From positions 57,237,982 to 57,301,981 of the forward strand of contig CM055099.1 in the NCBI GenBank assembly GCA_029204225.1: a stretch of DNA of 64,000 nt. Reading direction: 5' to 3'. A model generated the notes under the pieces. The model saw nothing but the letters and a program-made list of their open reading frames with translations. It was not told where the DNA came from and did no database searches. The position numbers and the translations under genes were made by a program. Shown in pieces: positions 46,333 to 58,506 of the stretch. The DNA is from Diphasiastrum complanatum. Taxonomy: Eukaryota; Streptophyta; Lycopodiopsida; Lycopodiales; Lycopodiaceae. The stretch's first letter is position 1, and every line of letters starts with the position of its first letter.

Positions 46333-47690
46333 TCAGAGTATGATCCCTCTAGTCTGTCTCAATTCCAAGGGGAATGGCCTCACACTACCAAGTTCTGAGG
46401 GAGTTGTTTCTTCATCTACACAGCTTCCAATCCGGGGTATAGGTTCATCTTTTCCGACAATAGTTATAGAGGATGATCCTCCCCTAGGTTCAGTGTCTTT
46501 GGAGTCTACCAACATCTTACTTGCTCCCTCACACTCTTTATTAGAGTTGTCCGTCCGTACCCTATCTTGGGTTACCCTCAACCGTTGCTTATCTATGAGT
46601 GTTTCTGCCAAGTTTATCGGGAGTTTTTCACCTTCCGTTCTAGTCATGTCACCTTGAGAGATCACTCTACGGTCTGCCTATGGTCTACTCAAAGTTTGGC
46701 AGGTTCTAAGTAGTTCGTCATCCATGACATCATGGCCTATCGGCTCTTGCCTTCGATTTCTAGTATTCAAACCATTCTCTTGTGACCAACATCCGTCCTT
46801 GAATGGCCACACTCCTTACAATATCCACAAAAGGACTTGTGATGTGCAAGTGCAGCACCTCCTACAAAAGTGGAACTACTAAGTGGTGATTTACCACGTT
46901 GTATTGGCTTGGTGTCCTCTTTCAATGGTACTGTATGGTTCACAGTTTTCATCATGGCTAAGATGGTTTAGCATTCATGCGTAGCGAAAAAGGCCTCTTT
47001 TGTGGTTTTGGCTCTAGACACTGCTTCTTCTAATGAGGTAACCCCAGATTGGTGTACTTCTAGCTAGATAGCTGGTTGTAGCCCCCTCAAGAAAAAGGTG
47101 AGTACTAATTGAGATGATACCTCAGTTGCTAGCCCTATGTTCAATTGGCGAACGAGATCCTTGAGTCATTTAACATATAGGTGTATTGATTCTCTTGGTT
47201 CTTGTTGTATCATAGTTAGAGCGAACATCAAGCTATCGACATTGTATCTAGGTCCAAACTCTACTATAAACAGTTGTAACAGTTCTTCCAAGGTGGTAAT
47301 GAAAACTTTGGGTAAATTATAGTACCAACATCTAGCTTCCCCTACAAGATTCATGGAAAAAAACAACATTTTATGCACTGGATTTATGACAGTATTGGTG
47401 ATCACCAACGTGTCATATTCTTGGATATGTCTATGGGCATCTTCATTAGTGCCTCCATGAGACTGAGGTAGCGAGCCTACTATCCTTGGTATCCTTCTGA
47501 TATCATCAAGGATAATGATGGGCAAAGTTGCCCTCCGCACCATAGGTGGGGTAGGTGTAGGGATAGAATCTTGTAGACTCACTTCAATCTTATGGGTATT
47601 GTCAATTTCATCTAAGTTCTCTCCAGTCTCTCCCCCATAAGACCTTCTTTCTCTGATATTGTCAATCAATTCAATTTCATGTTCGATCAT
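46333..47690 (-). pseudogene. Gypsy-type gag with zinc knuckle
   Basis: Read from 47690. The capsid-like segment has NLVGEARCWYYNLPKV, TTLEELLQLFIVEFG and MIQQEPRESIHLYVK, the pattern of the Retrotrans_gag family. Past a stop, LKDLVRQLN and FFLRGLQPAI follow, with two more stops, and then a zinc knuckle FCGYCKECGHSRTD whose last Cys is changed to Gly. A short frame 46333-46665 follows. Three in-frame stops between 47166 and 46955 make it a pseudogene. Confidence 0.75.
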
Positions 47691-47887
47691 ACCCCGGTTG
47701 CGAGGCCTTCCTTTTCCATGGAGGTAGTCAGATTCACTTCATATTCTTCTTCTAACATTGGGTCATCGGTATTGGAGAACATGTCTTCATCTTCGCATTG
47801 GGTTGATGATCCTCCTATTTTGTGTTCTGAGTGAATATCCTCAAGGCGTTCAATCTCCAATTCATCTTTTATAGCTGCTGATATTTC

Positions 47888-48619
47888 TCACTCTGATAGT
47901 GAGAGTGCTAGTGCTAATTGTAGACTAGTTGTACTATCCTTCTGATCTTCAAGGAGAGTCGGCGTTGTGAGCTCTCGTGGTAGTAGCTCTCGAGTTTCCA
48001 CACTTTTCAGGGGTAAGGGAGGTGAATCTCCTACCACACTTCTTCCACTATCCATGGTTGGTTTTGGTTCTCTAGACAATACGCTGGCCTCTTGCATCAA
48101 AATTTCTAAAGCCAGCTCTAGTTCGGCATATGAGAATCCATCTAGATCCAGTAGCAGGTCCTTAGTCGATTGTGGCTCTAGCTGAGGTTGGATCAAGAGG
48201 TCCTCTACTATGACATGTTTTTCTTCGATCACATCTAGTTCTGGTGGTGTATGGTCTCTCCTTTCACTCTCATTCTGCTCAAGGGACTCTAAGAATGCAT
48301 CTATGGCACCGACAAGTCCTTCTTCACTCATTACTTCACATGTCTCTATCGACCTATCACGCTCACAGAGATTCTCTTGCTCCTCCAATTCTAGAGGAGG
48401 CATCTCAATATCATGTATAGGATCTGTCAAATACAAGTTGGTAGTTTCATGGGAGTCCTCCTGTGGGAATTCGTCTGCTATAATGTTAGAAGATCCTAAG
48501 CTCTCATCATCGTTGATGGATTGATATGGGCTTGTGTCTCCATTATCTATGGACATTCGGTCAATGTCAAGTGGTGCACTTAACTGGCCAAAAGATAGTT
48601 CACTCCACCCATTTGTCAA
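47888..48619 (-). CDS. Acidic ORF with ubiquitin-interacting-motif-like ends
   Basis: 243 codons, strongly acidic and Glu/Asp/Leu-rich, likely the N-terminal part of the gag polyprotein whose capsid segment starts at 47690. The reading continues past the stop (47888) for another 60 acidic codons and joins the capsid frame by a frameshift. Residues 233-243, LQLALALSLSE, match the ubiquitin-interacting motif (Leu-x-x-Ala-Leu-x-x-Ser-x-x-Glu). Residues 164-177, YAELELALEILMQE, are similar but lack the Ser. No other domain recognised. It could instead be low-complexity sequence resembling this short helix. Confidence 0.45.
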   Translation of the reverse strand: MTNGWSELSFGQLSAPLDIDRMSIDNGDTSPYQSINDDESLGSSNIIADEFPQEDSHETTNLYLTDPIHDIEMPPLELEEQENLCERDRSIETCEVMSEEGLVGAIDAFLESLEQNESERRDHTPPELDVIEEKHVIVEDLLIQPQLEPQSTKDLLLDLDGFSYAELELALEILMQEASVLSREPKPTMDSGRSVVGDSPPLPLKSVETRELLPRELTTPTLLEDQKDSTTSLQLALALSLSE

Positions 48620-48940
48620 ACAACCAAGACTTGAAACTTCTGTAGGTGAAATTTGTTCTACTAGGTGTTGGGTGCACAGTTTCTATACCTATCAATCCAA
48701 AATGCTCATATAGCAGGCCCTCATTCATGCTTCTTCCTATGTGATAATCAACAGTGATATATTTCGAGTGAAGGGTCTAATTTCAAGTTCGAGTGATCAG
48801 TGTTAGATCTCTATCTACCTCTACGGCTCCGTCTATTTCCTATCCTATTCCACGCTCTAGCAGATATATTTGTGAGGGTGTTTATCGCTCCGAAACTATT
48901 TGGACAGCTTTCCCCTATGCTTCTCATCTTTTTTTTGAGC

Positions 48941-49318
48941 TCAACACCTTCTTTCTAGATGGCCTACCCTACCGCAGTATCCACATATTGTATTCCAACA
49001 ATCCTTAGTGGCATGATCTTCCTGGCAATACCGACACAATGGTATGGACTGATGGGCATAGTGTTGATTGATCGACTCTTGTTGATTCCGAAGTTGTCTC
49101 ACATCTAGAGTCAAAGCTAGCAATGTTGCATGCATATCTCCCATATGCTGTTTGACCATCTCTACTAATTCATTATGCTCAATCTTAACCTTGTCATCAG
49201 GGTTTGTTGAATAGCCTTGCCTAGATAGGTACCCATGTAAGAGTACCCCTAGCCAGCTGAAAAAGTTGATCAATTGTACGCATAGGGTCCTCGTCTGCAT
49301 GCAATCATCAAAAAACAA
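48941..49318 (-). pseudogene. Two-zinc-knuckle gag-like ORF
   Basis: 125 codons ending in two adjacent knuckles: CRYCQEDHATKDC (one residue short before His) and CGYCGRVGHLERRC (canonical). These are RNA-binding motifs typical of retroelement nucleocapsids. The ORF stops directly after the second knuckle. It lies upstream of the capsid-like frame on the same strand, the reverse of the normal gag order. A TATA-like CTATATAAGAG (complement of about 49498-49508) lies 190 bp upstream. Confidence 0.6.
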
Positions 49319-49494
49319 GAGATCTCCATAACAACCTCAAGTATCACTCTTCTTTTAGGCAAACTCTCAACATCACTTCCAAACCCATCTAAACACTCAA
49401 TCCTAAAAACTCTCCACTCTAAAAATACTCTTCACTATCAACCATCGAAAACTATTCCACTATCTCACTATGTTCTTTGATACAAGGAGTGGAC

Positions 49495-49510
49495 TCTCTT
49501 ATATAGCCAA
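49495..49510 (-). promoter_or_regulatory. Putative TATA box of the gag-like region
   Basis: GCTATATAAGAGAG on the - strand, correctly oriented for the reading frames at 49318 and below. It is followed 18 nt later by TGTATCAAAGAAC, a weak resemblance to a Met-tRNA primer site. Confidence 0.4.
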
Positions 49511-50117
49511 ACCCAAAGGGTTGCCCTTTAACATGACATTTTTTCAATTGTCATGCATTTCATACCTTCTTTGCCATATGTCCCTCCCCTATTAGGGTTC
49601 ACCTATTTTAATAGGTTCTCCAACTTGCTCCCTCCTCCAAATAGGGTGTTTTTGGGTTTTGGAGCTCCCTTGAAGTTTATCTTTTCACGCTTCTCAAGTT
49701 TGTCTTTTCGTTGCTTTCCTCAAGTGGTTCTTCCCTTAGATTGCCTTTTGCTAAAATAGTATGTGCTTAGGGCAAGGAACCTTTTTGCCTTATCCTTGTT
49801 AAATCAACCTAGTAGCTACTAGTCAACCCCTATGGGTGTAGCTAGCCCATCATTTTCCTTTGCTCAGTTTTTCAGATTGTAGGTTTCCTATGTTGATGGC
49901 TTTTCCATACGTTCGTACTGCTTGGCCCGTTGGTTTGTCTGTGCTCAAAATTATCTTGACCTTGCCGTTAGGATTTCCATGGTATTTTGAGCCTGTTATA
50001 ATATTTTTGGTGACGAAATTTTCATTGTATTTTTTCTTTGCCGGTTCTTTTCTTGAAACTGGCTTCTGCAACATTCATGACTAGAGTTCTTCCGACAAAC
50101 TGGTTTTTCTGCAAATA

Positions 50118-50530
50118 CACTACATCAACATATATTAGCAAAACAACTTTGTACATGGTGAAACTTTAGCACGGCTATGCCGGCTATTTTAACAACTGGC
50201 TAAAAAGCCGCAAAACATTTTTACAAGCCATTTCTAAGGCCACAACTTTTCTCTAGCCTCATTAAGGGCTTCTAAGTGAACCGGCACTTTTCGCTCGGCT
50301 TTAAATATATTAAATATTTTTTACGATTCTTGAGACCGTCACAAAACTACTATAACTTGTCTAGCCACTTTAGGGGTAGGCTGGGACCCTTTTACAGAGG
50401 CAACTATATGCCGATTTTGTTGCCAGTAACTGGGCTTTACATGCCGGTTTTTTACAATTTTGAAAAAAGAAATCCCAATAGTCCAATTTTTCGTGTGGAA
50501 ATATCGACTAACATGGGGCTCGAGCACCTA
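50118..50530 (+). mobile_element. CACTA-type 5' terminus with subterminal repeats
   Basis: CACTACATCAACATATATT resembles a CACTA terminal inverted repeat. The next 400 bp repeat short words (AAAAGCCG, GCCGGYT, TTTTACA) in both orientations, as in CACTA subterminal regions. The matching right end was not found, so element size is unknown. Confidence 0.4.
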
Positions 50531-50949
50531 CCACAAGGTATTCATTCACCAATGGAAACACAATATAACATAAAGAGTAGTCTATTATAGCATAAGCTTG
50601 TCCAAGTGTTGTGGAAGGCCCACCTCCACTCCCATATATTCCAAGAGTTGGTGGGCCTATGTTTTAATGTGCTTATGGGACTAAACATAAGTTTATTGCT
50701 AATTTACTTGTAAAATACCTTTTCTAAACAAATGAAAGGCACTTAATGAACTTAGGATTTAAATCTTAAACTTAGACTTTCTAAGTTGAACTATTACAAA
50801 TGGTTGTTTGTAATCGTCAAACTTCAAAATAAAAAGGTTTTTCCTAAGCCATTATTTGCTTTGTCAATAGAATTCACTTGTGGGCTTACAACACACATGC
50901 CACAATAATTCTTTAACTTGACGGACCTTGGGCTAACATAAGGGCTAAT

Positions 50950-52440
50950 ATTATCTTCATTGGCGGCCCACGCCAATGACAACTACGTATTGCCGGGCTA
51001 TCTCGTCGTACGTCTCCTTGTTGAGTGTAACCCTGATGGCATGTCGTTCTTTGCCCACGTGCTCCAACATATGCCATCGTAGCTTATTCAAGAATGACCG
51101 CGGTCCATAGTAATGAAGCATGTTCTGTAAAAATCCATGTGTCTACCAGAGTTTGATCATGTCAACATGAAGGGCACTTGTCATGGCAACACGATAATAA
51201 AGCTGAGCCACATTGAGGTGATCCAGCTCTATGACTAGAGGCTTATTAATATCCAAGAGAATGGGAGGAAGTGAATGATCTCAATGAGATTCCAAGGGTG
51301 CCAAGAAGGTGATGAGGCCACAATTGTCGGCGAAGTAGCGCACACTCCTGTCCGGGCACTGATGGCATCTCTTATGAGACTGGTTGCAATTTGAAATGAA
51401 ATCTCTGGCTGGATTGTCTGTTTGTACATATTCCGCAAGGATAGGCCAATAGATTTTATTGGTTGTGAACTATGGTGTAAAAGGCTCATGCCATTTGAAA
51501 GGGCAATACACTGGGTTTATCCACAAATATGTGGGCGCGCTGAGATAGTGTAAGAATGCTGACTTATTTGCCAAGAACATGGCCCATCTCCAAGCTGGTT
51601 GAAGAGTGCTTGAACTTTGGCACAGTGTGTGAGGCACTACTTGAGATCGGGTATGGTAAACCCACCGCGCTCTTGTTTTGTAGGATACTTGGCCTTTCAT
51701 TAGACTCGAGCATGTCCAAACTTGGATTGCAAGGTGTCATCTGATGTCGTTCAGGTGTACCACTACGGGTGGTGGAGGATTGGGAGATGTGAGAGGTTGA
51801 AAGAGTTTTGGTGGACGTCGAGGAAACCGGGTTTGGAGGTAGGATTGGTGGGGATTAGATGGTGTCAAAATGAAAGAGGGTGGAGGGTGGAGGGTGGAGG
51901 GTGGGGGATGTCGGAGTGGAGGAGATGAGGGGTTAGATTGCTAGGTTGTCCCTCCTTGATCTTGGGTATGAGACATCCCCTCTTCTTGTGAGTCAGGACC
52001 TTGCTGTTGAGCTTGGTAGTGACTAGTAGTGGCTGCTACTGTTGAATTGTCGAAGATACATCTCGGACCAGCACCACCGTTTCCCTGATCATCTTGTGGT
52101 TGTGGACAGACGTGAAATTGGTGATGTTGGGCATGATTAGAAGGTGCTATTTTTTGTAGCTACTTGATTTGCTCTTCTAGATATTGGATCCAGTTGTTCA
52201 GGGCAGTGATCTGAGACGATGTGCTATGTTGCATTTGCTGTGCCTTTGTCTGGACTGCCTTCAACTTTTGTCCCAGCTGTTGATATGTAGAAATTGGAAT
52301 TATTGTGCCCTTCGGGATAGGTAGTGGAGCATATTGTTAGAAGTTGATTTGATTGAGTTGTCCCATCATAGCGGCACGTAATTCCTGGTTAGAAGTGTTG
52401 GATTGTTCTCCTTCCTAATCGACTAATCAATTTTTAATCT
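50950..52440 (-). other. Unrecognised coding-like segment
   Basis: The complement reads as decayed protein: a Gln-rich stretch with PIPKGTIIPISTYQQLGQKL near 52.3 kb, a proline-rich stretch near 51.8 kb and PLVIELDHLNVAQLYYRVAM near 51.2 kb. Frames at 51235-51489 and 51470-51700 overlap it. Possibly a gag or gene remnant; no family assigned. Confidence 0.3.
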
Positions 52441-52867
52441 TCATCCAACTATTTATCCAGTTTTGTGGATTTTCTCGCGTTTTACACAGTCTGCAGAATT
52501 ACAAGTGTTTTTACATAGTTTGCAGAAATACATTGAGTTTGACAACAATGTCGAAAATTTTCTCTCATTACAAAACCCGACACCGTCGCCTTCTGCTGCA
52601 GTCAATTCTCTTAGAGCGACACTGTCAAAAATTGTGAGTAAAAATGCAGTGTCACGTTTTTCGCATTTTTCGCCTGTCAAGAATTTCGAGTGAAAATATA
52701 GAGTCGCATTTTTTGCATTTTTCAAAGTGCCTCAAATGTTAAGAAAATGACTTTGGCATAGTGTGGGGCTACTCCAAATATTAAGAAAATGAGATTTTGT
52801 GACACTATCATATTTCTCGCAAAAAACCGACACTGTCGTCTTTTTGCGACATTGTCGTTTTTTTCTG

Positions 52868-53651
52868 ATGATAGTTTATGTTCATTTTTGCAGAGTGGCA
52901 GTTACGTTCATTATGCAGACAAACTGTTTATGGCCAAATGTCACCGCTTATCAAGAAGCAACTTCTGAGAAGAACTGGATGAATGCCAGTAGACTCCAGC
53001 CAATTGGCAGCTGATTTGATGACCTAATTGCTTAGTATAAATAGCTATTCATATTCCTACATCAACATGATTAGAATCTATCAAATTCAGAGATCAAGTA
53101 TTGAATAGTTAGCTCTCTCTCAAGCCTGGGGGCTTGAACACTCTTGAGCATTCTAGTTCAGTTCTTTAGAGTTGATTAGAGATTGCTATTGTGCTTATTG
53201 CTTATTAGTAGTTGCACTTAATTCAGACTTTTATTTAGTCACTCAGAAATAGCTTAGAGTACGCAGCTTTGATTTGCAAATTGGACTCATTTACTCATTT
53301 ACTTCTGTTTCGTTTCATATGGAATCAATGCTATCTTTTATTATGTTCAAGTTTGTCTCAGAAAGTATGCATTTCTGTAATTCTTCGCGACAGATTATTT
53401 GTCTGATAATTCAATGCTATAAATGTTTGGCTATGTAATCACTATAGTACTGATGATTTCAAAGTTAGTTACTATAAAATCAAACATGATTTTTATCACT
53501 ATTGTTTTGTTCAAAATTGATATGCATAGTCATGCATGAAGAAAGAGGAATGTAGTTTATTCCGCTGTGCACGATAAGTTTTCTTTCTTGTTGTTCGAAT
53601 TATTTTTATTCGATTCTTTTAGACCTATCTTTTACACACCTCTTTCCAACA
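52868..53651 (+). repeat. Copia 5' LTR (left boundary uncertain)
   Basis: Ends CCAACA at 53651 immediately before the Met-tRNA primer site TGGTATCAGAGC (53652-53663). TATA-like GTATAAATAG lies near 53035. No second LTR was found. Confidence 0.55.
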
Positions 53652-53840
53652 TGGTATCAGAGCGTTGATTCTTCTTCAAGGCCTAATACTATATCAGAGC
53701 GTAAGCTCTTATACTTGATATCTTTCGCGATATCAAATTATTCTTCAGTTTGAATCAATTTGTTTCGGTATCAGAGAATTGATTTCCAATTGAAGCGCAA
53801 CACAACATCTCTCTTAACGTTGTCAGACTAACAGTTCCAG

Positions 53841-54530
53841 ATGGAATCTCAAGGTAAAGCCAATCTTATCGCAGACAAGCTAAATGGATCCAATTATCAT
53901 TTATGGAAATCTAAGATGAAGACCTTGCTAATTGCCAACGAGTTGTGGGATGTTGTTACAAGTATCGAAGTAAAACCTGAAGATGACACAAAAAGACTCA
54001 AAATGGAAATCGAAGGATGGTAAAGCTTTCACGCTTATTATCCTCAATATATCAGATACTCATATCGGCCACATAGCTGAAGATAAAACTTTGAAATTTG
54101 GGACATCCTAAGCTCACTATATGATGTGAGAGACGTAACTACTAAGTTACATCTTTGAAAGAAATTCTTCACAATCAAGATGTCGAATAATGATCTCTTC
54201 AGTATCATATTAACTAGTTTAAGAATCTCTTGCAACAGATGGCCGCTATCGGATCAGCCATAGATGATCAAGACACAATTATGACATTGTTTTCAAACTT
54301 GCCCTCTACATATGAGAACTGGGTGATGATCATCATGACACACTCATATTTAACTCTAGAGTCATCACTATGTTGATGCAAGAAGATAATCGAAGAAGTC
54401 AAGATACTTCGTCTACTACCTCTTCGTCTCATGCTCTATATGTCAACAAGGGCTCGAAACGACAAAAGTAGAAAAGCTCCAAGCAGTCTACATCGAATCA
54501 GAAACAGACTCAAGGTCAAGACACAACTAG
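53841..54530 (+). pseudogene. Copia gag, truncated
   Basis: Starts MESQGKANLIADKLNGSNYH, then LWKSKMKTLLIANELWDVV, the copia gag N-terminus. A stop follows at 54021-54023. Beyond it, shifted pieces include DDQDTIMTLFSNLPSTYENW and MLMQEDNRR, the expected middle of gag. Homology ends where the palindrome cluster begins near 54535, so the 3' part was lost or displaced. Confidence 0.8.
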
Positions 54531-54539
54531 AAAACTCTG

Positions 54540-54945
54540 TATTTATCCACGTAGAGTATCCACGCGAGACCCGACACTGTCGATTTTTTGAAATTTTGTT
54601 TGCATGGAACATCCACGCATGGATTATCCACGTCAAAAAAAATTTGAATACGCCTCCGACCAGTCTACCGGTTTTTTTTTGACACGACGCCAAAAAATTT
54701 ATGCGCGTGGATTATCCACGCGTGGATTATCCACGCGTGGATAATCCACGCAAAATTGAATTTTAAAAATTCCGGCAACTGTTTGGGAGGGAAGGTTGGT
54801 GGCGCCGGAAAGCAGTTTTGGCATGGATAATCCACGCGTGGATTATCCACGCAAATTTTAGTTTGTTCACCGGACGAGACTGGAAGTTAAAGATATCCAC
54901 GCATGGATATCTTCTGCGTGGATTATCCACGCATTTTTTTTGTTT
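54540..54945. repeat. Cluster of CGTGGAT / ATCCACG palindromes
   Basis: Palindromes such as CGTGGATTATCCACG and GTGGATTATCCACGCGTGGAT occur about ten times in 400 bp, dense at 54705-54750, 54820-54855 and 54890-54935. It interrupts a copia gag and has no coding content. It may be a foldback transposon. Confidence 0.7.
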
Positions 54946-55145
54946 TGTTTTTTGCATGTTGATAATGACATGAAATTAGTTAAATAAATATATTTCTAAA
55001 GTGAATTATATTATGATTAGGCTATATATATATATTTTTTCTAAAGTGAATTATATTATGATGAGTTTTTTTTTTTTTTTTGCATGTTCATAATGAAATG
55101 GAATTAGTTAAATAAATATTTTTCTAAAGTGAATTATATCATGGT
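54945..55145. repeat. Imperfect tandem repeat, AT-rich
   Basis: The block GCATGTTSATAATGAMATG to AAAGTGAATTATATYATG occurs at about 54953 and 55082; a partial copy lies near 55035. Confidence 0.75.
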
Positions 55146-55460
55146 GTTCCTAGATGATTGGGATTTTTGATGAGTGCGGCCACCTACTTTTATAAGACAG
55201 TTGACTTAAGCTACCAAGAGGGTAATTATGCATGATGTAAGGCTTTGAGAGCCAGGAGTTTAGGGTCTACCCTAATGGCACTCTACCTAATCTCATATCC
55301 GAGATCATTTGATATGGATTGAGAGCTCATTTTGTACATACTTCGAGAGATTATCAAGAGATGGTGATTTTGGCAAGTTTGCTCTTTAATGAGGAATTGA
55401 TGAATGATGAATGTGATTTTTGTGTCTAATGAATAGATTTGAATCTGAACAAAGCCAGCA

Positions 55461-55770
55461 TGTAATAAGGAAGTTAACTCACTCTCCTTGACCTAAAATG
55501 AAACCCTAGTCTATTTCCTAGAGTTATGCTTGGTAGGTAGCTAGTTGGGTCAAATTTTCACCTTAAACTTAGGTGTAGGTCCTATAAAGTAGGGATGACC
55601 ACCAAATAGACATGACCAACTCTCTTGACTTGACCTAACCTACATTAGGATGAGTTTCCCACGTGGCATCATGGCCTCACATGTGTAGGACCCACTTGTG
55701 TACACAATTTACACTATTCTACATGGTTTTTGATCAAGCTAGATTTGCCAATTTTTGGCAATTCTTCACA
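55461..55770 (-). repeat. 3' LTR, truncated
   Basis: Matches 59313-59622 over its whole 310 bp. Similarity stops at 55457-55461, so the LTR half corresponding to 58944-59312 is missing. Confidence 0.9.
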
Positions 55771-55980
55771 CTCCTCCTCAAATTTAGCTTGATCTATTTA
55801 CAACTCTCTTGATAGATGAATGAAAGCTTTTAGAAGTGTCTAAAAAATCCAGCTACAAACAAGGAGCTTTTGAGACTCCAATAGAGAATGATGTCCATGA
55901 AGGATCTTTCACCACCTCTTAGAGGATCCCTTACAAGATGTTCCATAAATGTGTCTATATACATGTAGCACACTTCAAAA

Positions 55981-58137
55981 CTAAACATCATGCCAAGCCA
56001 TGGATTCCAACGCATTTTGTGCACTTGAAGATACATCAATTAAAATATTAAGTGCATAAATAATGTTGCCAAAGACAATTTGCCTTGCTTGATCCATATG
56101 ATTGAGCCTTGATGGCTCCATCTTGATACTCAAGATTCTTCTTGGAGTCCTCGGGTCTTGAGCTTGATCCTCCACTTGACTTGGCTCCAAAACATCAATG
56201 AATTGAATAAGGTGTTGATCCAAAGGTGCTTCTTCAAGTTTACAAATCTTCCACTCTTGAGAGATCACATTTCCACCATTGACAAATTCTTTGGTCGAAA
56301 ACAAGTAGATTCTACAATCTCTACTTCAAGAGCAAAACACTACCATTATTCCTATCATTGAAATAGGATAATCTTTGGTCCTTACATTGGAATGATCATG
56401 CACAAAGCATGTGGACACAAAGATTTCCAAAGCAAATGATGTTTCATCTTTTATGACTCTATTCAAACTATTACAAAAATAGTTATCCAATGAAATTGCC
56501 TTATCAACAACAAATGTGGATTTCAAAACAACCCATTTCATTGTCTTGTCATACAAAGTAATAAACACCATGAATCTTAAAGGTAAGAAACAAGTCACCT
56601 CATGTCTACTAATACTTTCCAAAAAGTATTCAAAGATAGTAGACTCTCCAATGCTCACCACCCTTGCAAGATGCACACTTGAATGGACAATTTGCATGCA
56701 ATTTGATGACTCAGACATTGTCATTGAGGACTCCCTTGGAACTCTCATGCTTTGAGGCTGATCCTCAAGATCTTCCTCCTTTTGATGCTCCTCCTCAATG
56801 CAAGCAAGATCACACTTTGCCAAGATCTCCTCTTGAGTGATCTCCTCCTTCGCCAAGGTCATTCTTTCAAAAGCAACACTAGCTTCCAACTTAAACAATC
56901 TTCCATGTTTAAATCCCTTTGCAATGCAAACATCATTCTTCAAGATGAAGCAAACACCATGCTTAAAGTGGACATCCAAACCACTCTCTAAGAGTAGACC
57001 AACGCTAAGCATATTCTTGGTGATTGATGGTACATAAAGGACATTTTCTAGATCCATGCATTTTGAGGATTCTAGATACAAAGAGATGGTGCCAACACCA
57101 TCTATCCTACACTCTTCATCATTTGCAGTAAAGACAAACTTTTTAGCAGCATTGAAAGAGTGTAAGGTTGAGAAAAAGTCCTTTTCACAAGACATGTGGG
57201 AGCTAGCCCCACTGTCGATCCACCAATTGTCTCTTGAATTGCCATTGCTTGTTGGTGAGGATGTAGATGCCATCAAGAATACATCTACTTCATCCTCCTC
57301 CTCCTCCTTTGCAAGGTTTCCTTGTTTGTCCTCCTCCACTTGTGCTCTTAGCCTCTTGTAGCATTCAGATGCATAATGCCCCTTCCTTCCACAACAGAAG
57401 CATTTTTGCTTTGACTTGTCCTTTGAGCTTGATGCATCATCCTCTTCTTTGGCCTCCTTTGGATGCTTCTTCTTTCCATTGGTCTTCTTTTTGCCCTTGA
57501 ATGAGAAATTGGCTTTCTCATCACCATCCTACAACGACAAGGAACTCATCCTAGATTTTGCATGGAGCATCCTACACTCTTCAGCCACTAATACATTGTG
57601 AAATTTTTCTATAGTTGGCAAAGTGTCTTGGATGGCAAAACTTTGGACCAAATTTGAAAAGTCATCTCCTAGACCATTAAGGACAATTTGTACAAGCTCT
57701 CCATCATGAATCTTCTCTCCAATGGAAGCCAACTTCCTATTTAGAGACTTGATTCTGAGTACATAATCCTGTGCACTCTCCTCACTTCTCCTCATGCTTT
57801 GCAAAATTTGATTTCTAAGCATAAGAACTCTAGAAGTGTTGCTAGACTCATAGATTGATTTTAAAGACTCCCAAGCCTCTTTAGCATTAGTACAAGCTGA
57901 TACTTCTCTCAACAAATCATTGCTCACATTCATCTTCACACAATGAAGTGCAAGCCTAGATCTCTTCTTGTATCTAGCTAACTCCTGTGCACCTAGAGGT
58001 TCATCTTCATCTTCAATCAGGAACTCATAAAGGTCTTGGAGCACCAAGAGTGACTCCATTCTAACCTTCCAAATAGCATAGTTTGTAGAATTCAACCTCT
58101 CACTAGCTTCTAGAAGGTATGCTCTGGCAGATCCCAT
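55981..58137 (-). pseudogene. Gag-protease polyprotein with novel C-terminus
   Basis: One frame runs from the ATG at 58137 to 55981 with only two stops: TAG 57529-57531 and TGA 56326-56328. Order: gag (LNSTNYAIWKVRMESLL, LKSIYESSNTSRVLMLRNQI, YVLRIKSLNRKLASIGE), Lys-rich linker, zinc knuckle CFCCGRKGHYASEC, protease WWIDSGASSHMS with FVFTANDEECRIDGVGTIS and VLYVPSITKNMLSVG. Where copia elements continue into integrase, this frame has about 270 codons of unrecognised sequence, with acidic ITQEEILAKCDLACIEEEHQ, then hydrophobic SISRHEVTCFLPLRFMVF. The gag and protease are clearly copia type. Confidence 0.85.
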
Positions 58138-58158
58138 CTTACTAGTGACATCTACAAA

Positions 58159-58506
58159 CAAGAAATAGATTTGATTGACTTGAAACTCACAAAGGTCTCA
58201 CACTTGCAGTGTTTCACTCAAATTTGATTTCTAATCCAACAAATGGACTTATAATCACAGTTCTATCACTCTCTCACAAAGCTGGAATGAAGATAAGATG
58301 AAGTGAAAACTACTTTCAAACAAATCTTGCCAAGAAATGGATTTGATTGTCGCTAGAAACTCACTAAGGTCTCTCTCTTGTAGTTTTTCACTCAAATTAG
58401 ATTTCTAATCCAACAAATGGACTTATAATCTCAGTTCTAACACTCCCTCACAAAGTTGGAATGAAGATAAGATGATTTGAAAGCTACTTACAATCAAATC
58501 TTGCCA
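58159..58506 (-). repeat. 172-bp tandem duplication in the element leader
   Basis: Two copies (from 58159 and 58331) of a unit beginning CAAGAAATRGATTTGATTG, just before gag. It probably lengthens the packaging-signal region. Confidence 0.85.

Noticed and set aside
47967-48524. Serine-rich + strand ORFs
   Set aside because: Antisense shadows of the acidic - strand ORF 47888-48619.
49850-50084. 74-codon ORFs on both strands
   Set aside because: Fully overlapping sense and antisense frames with no family features; probably chance openness next to the CACTA end.
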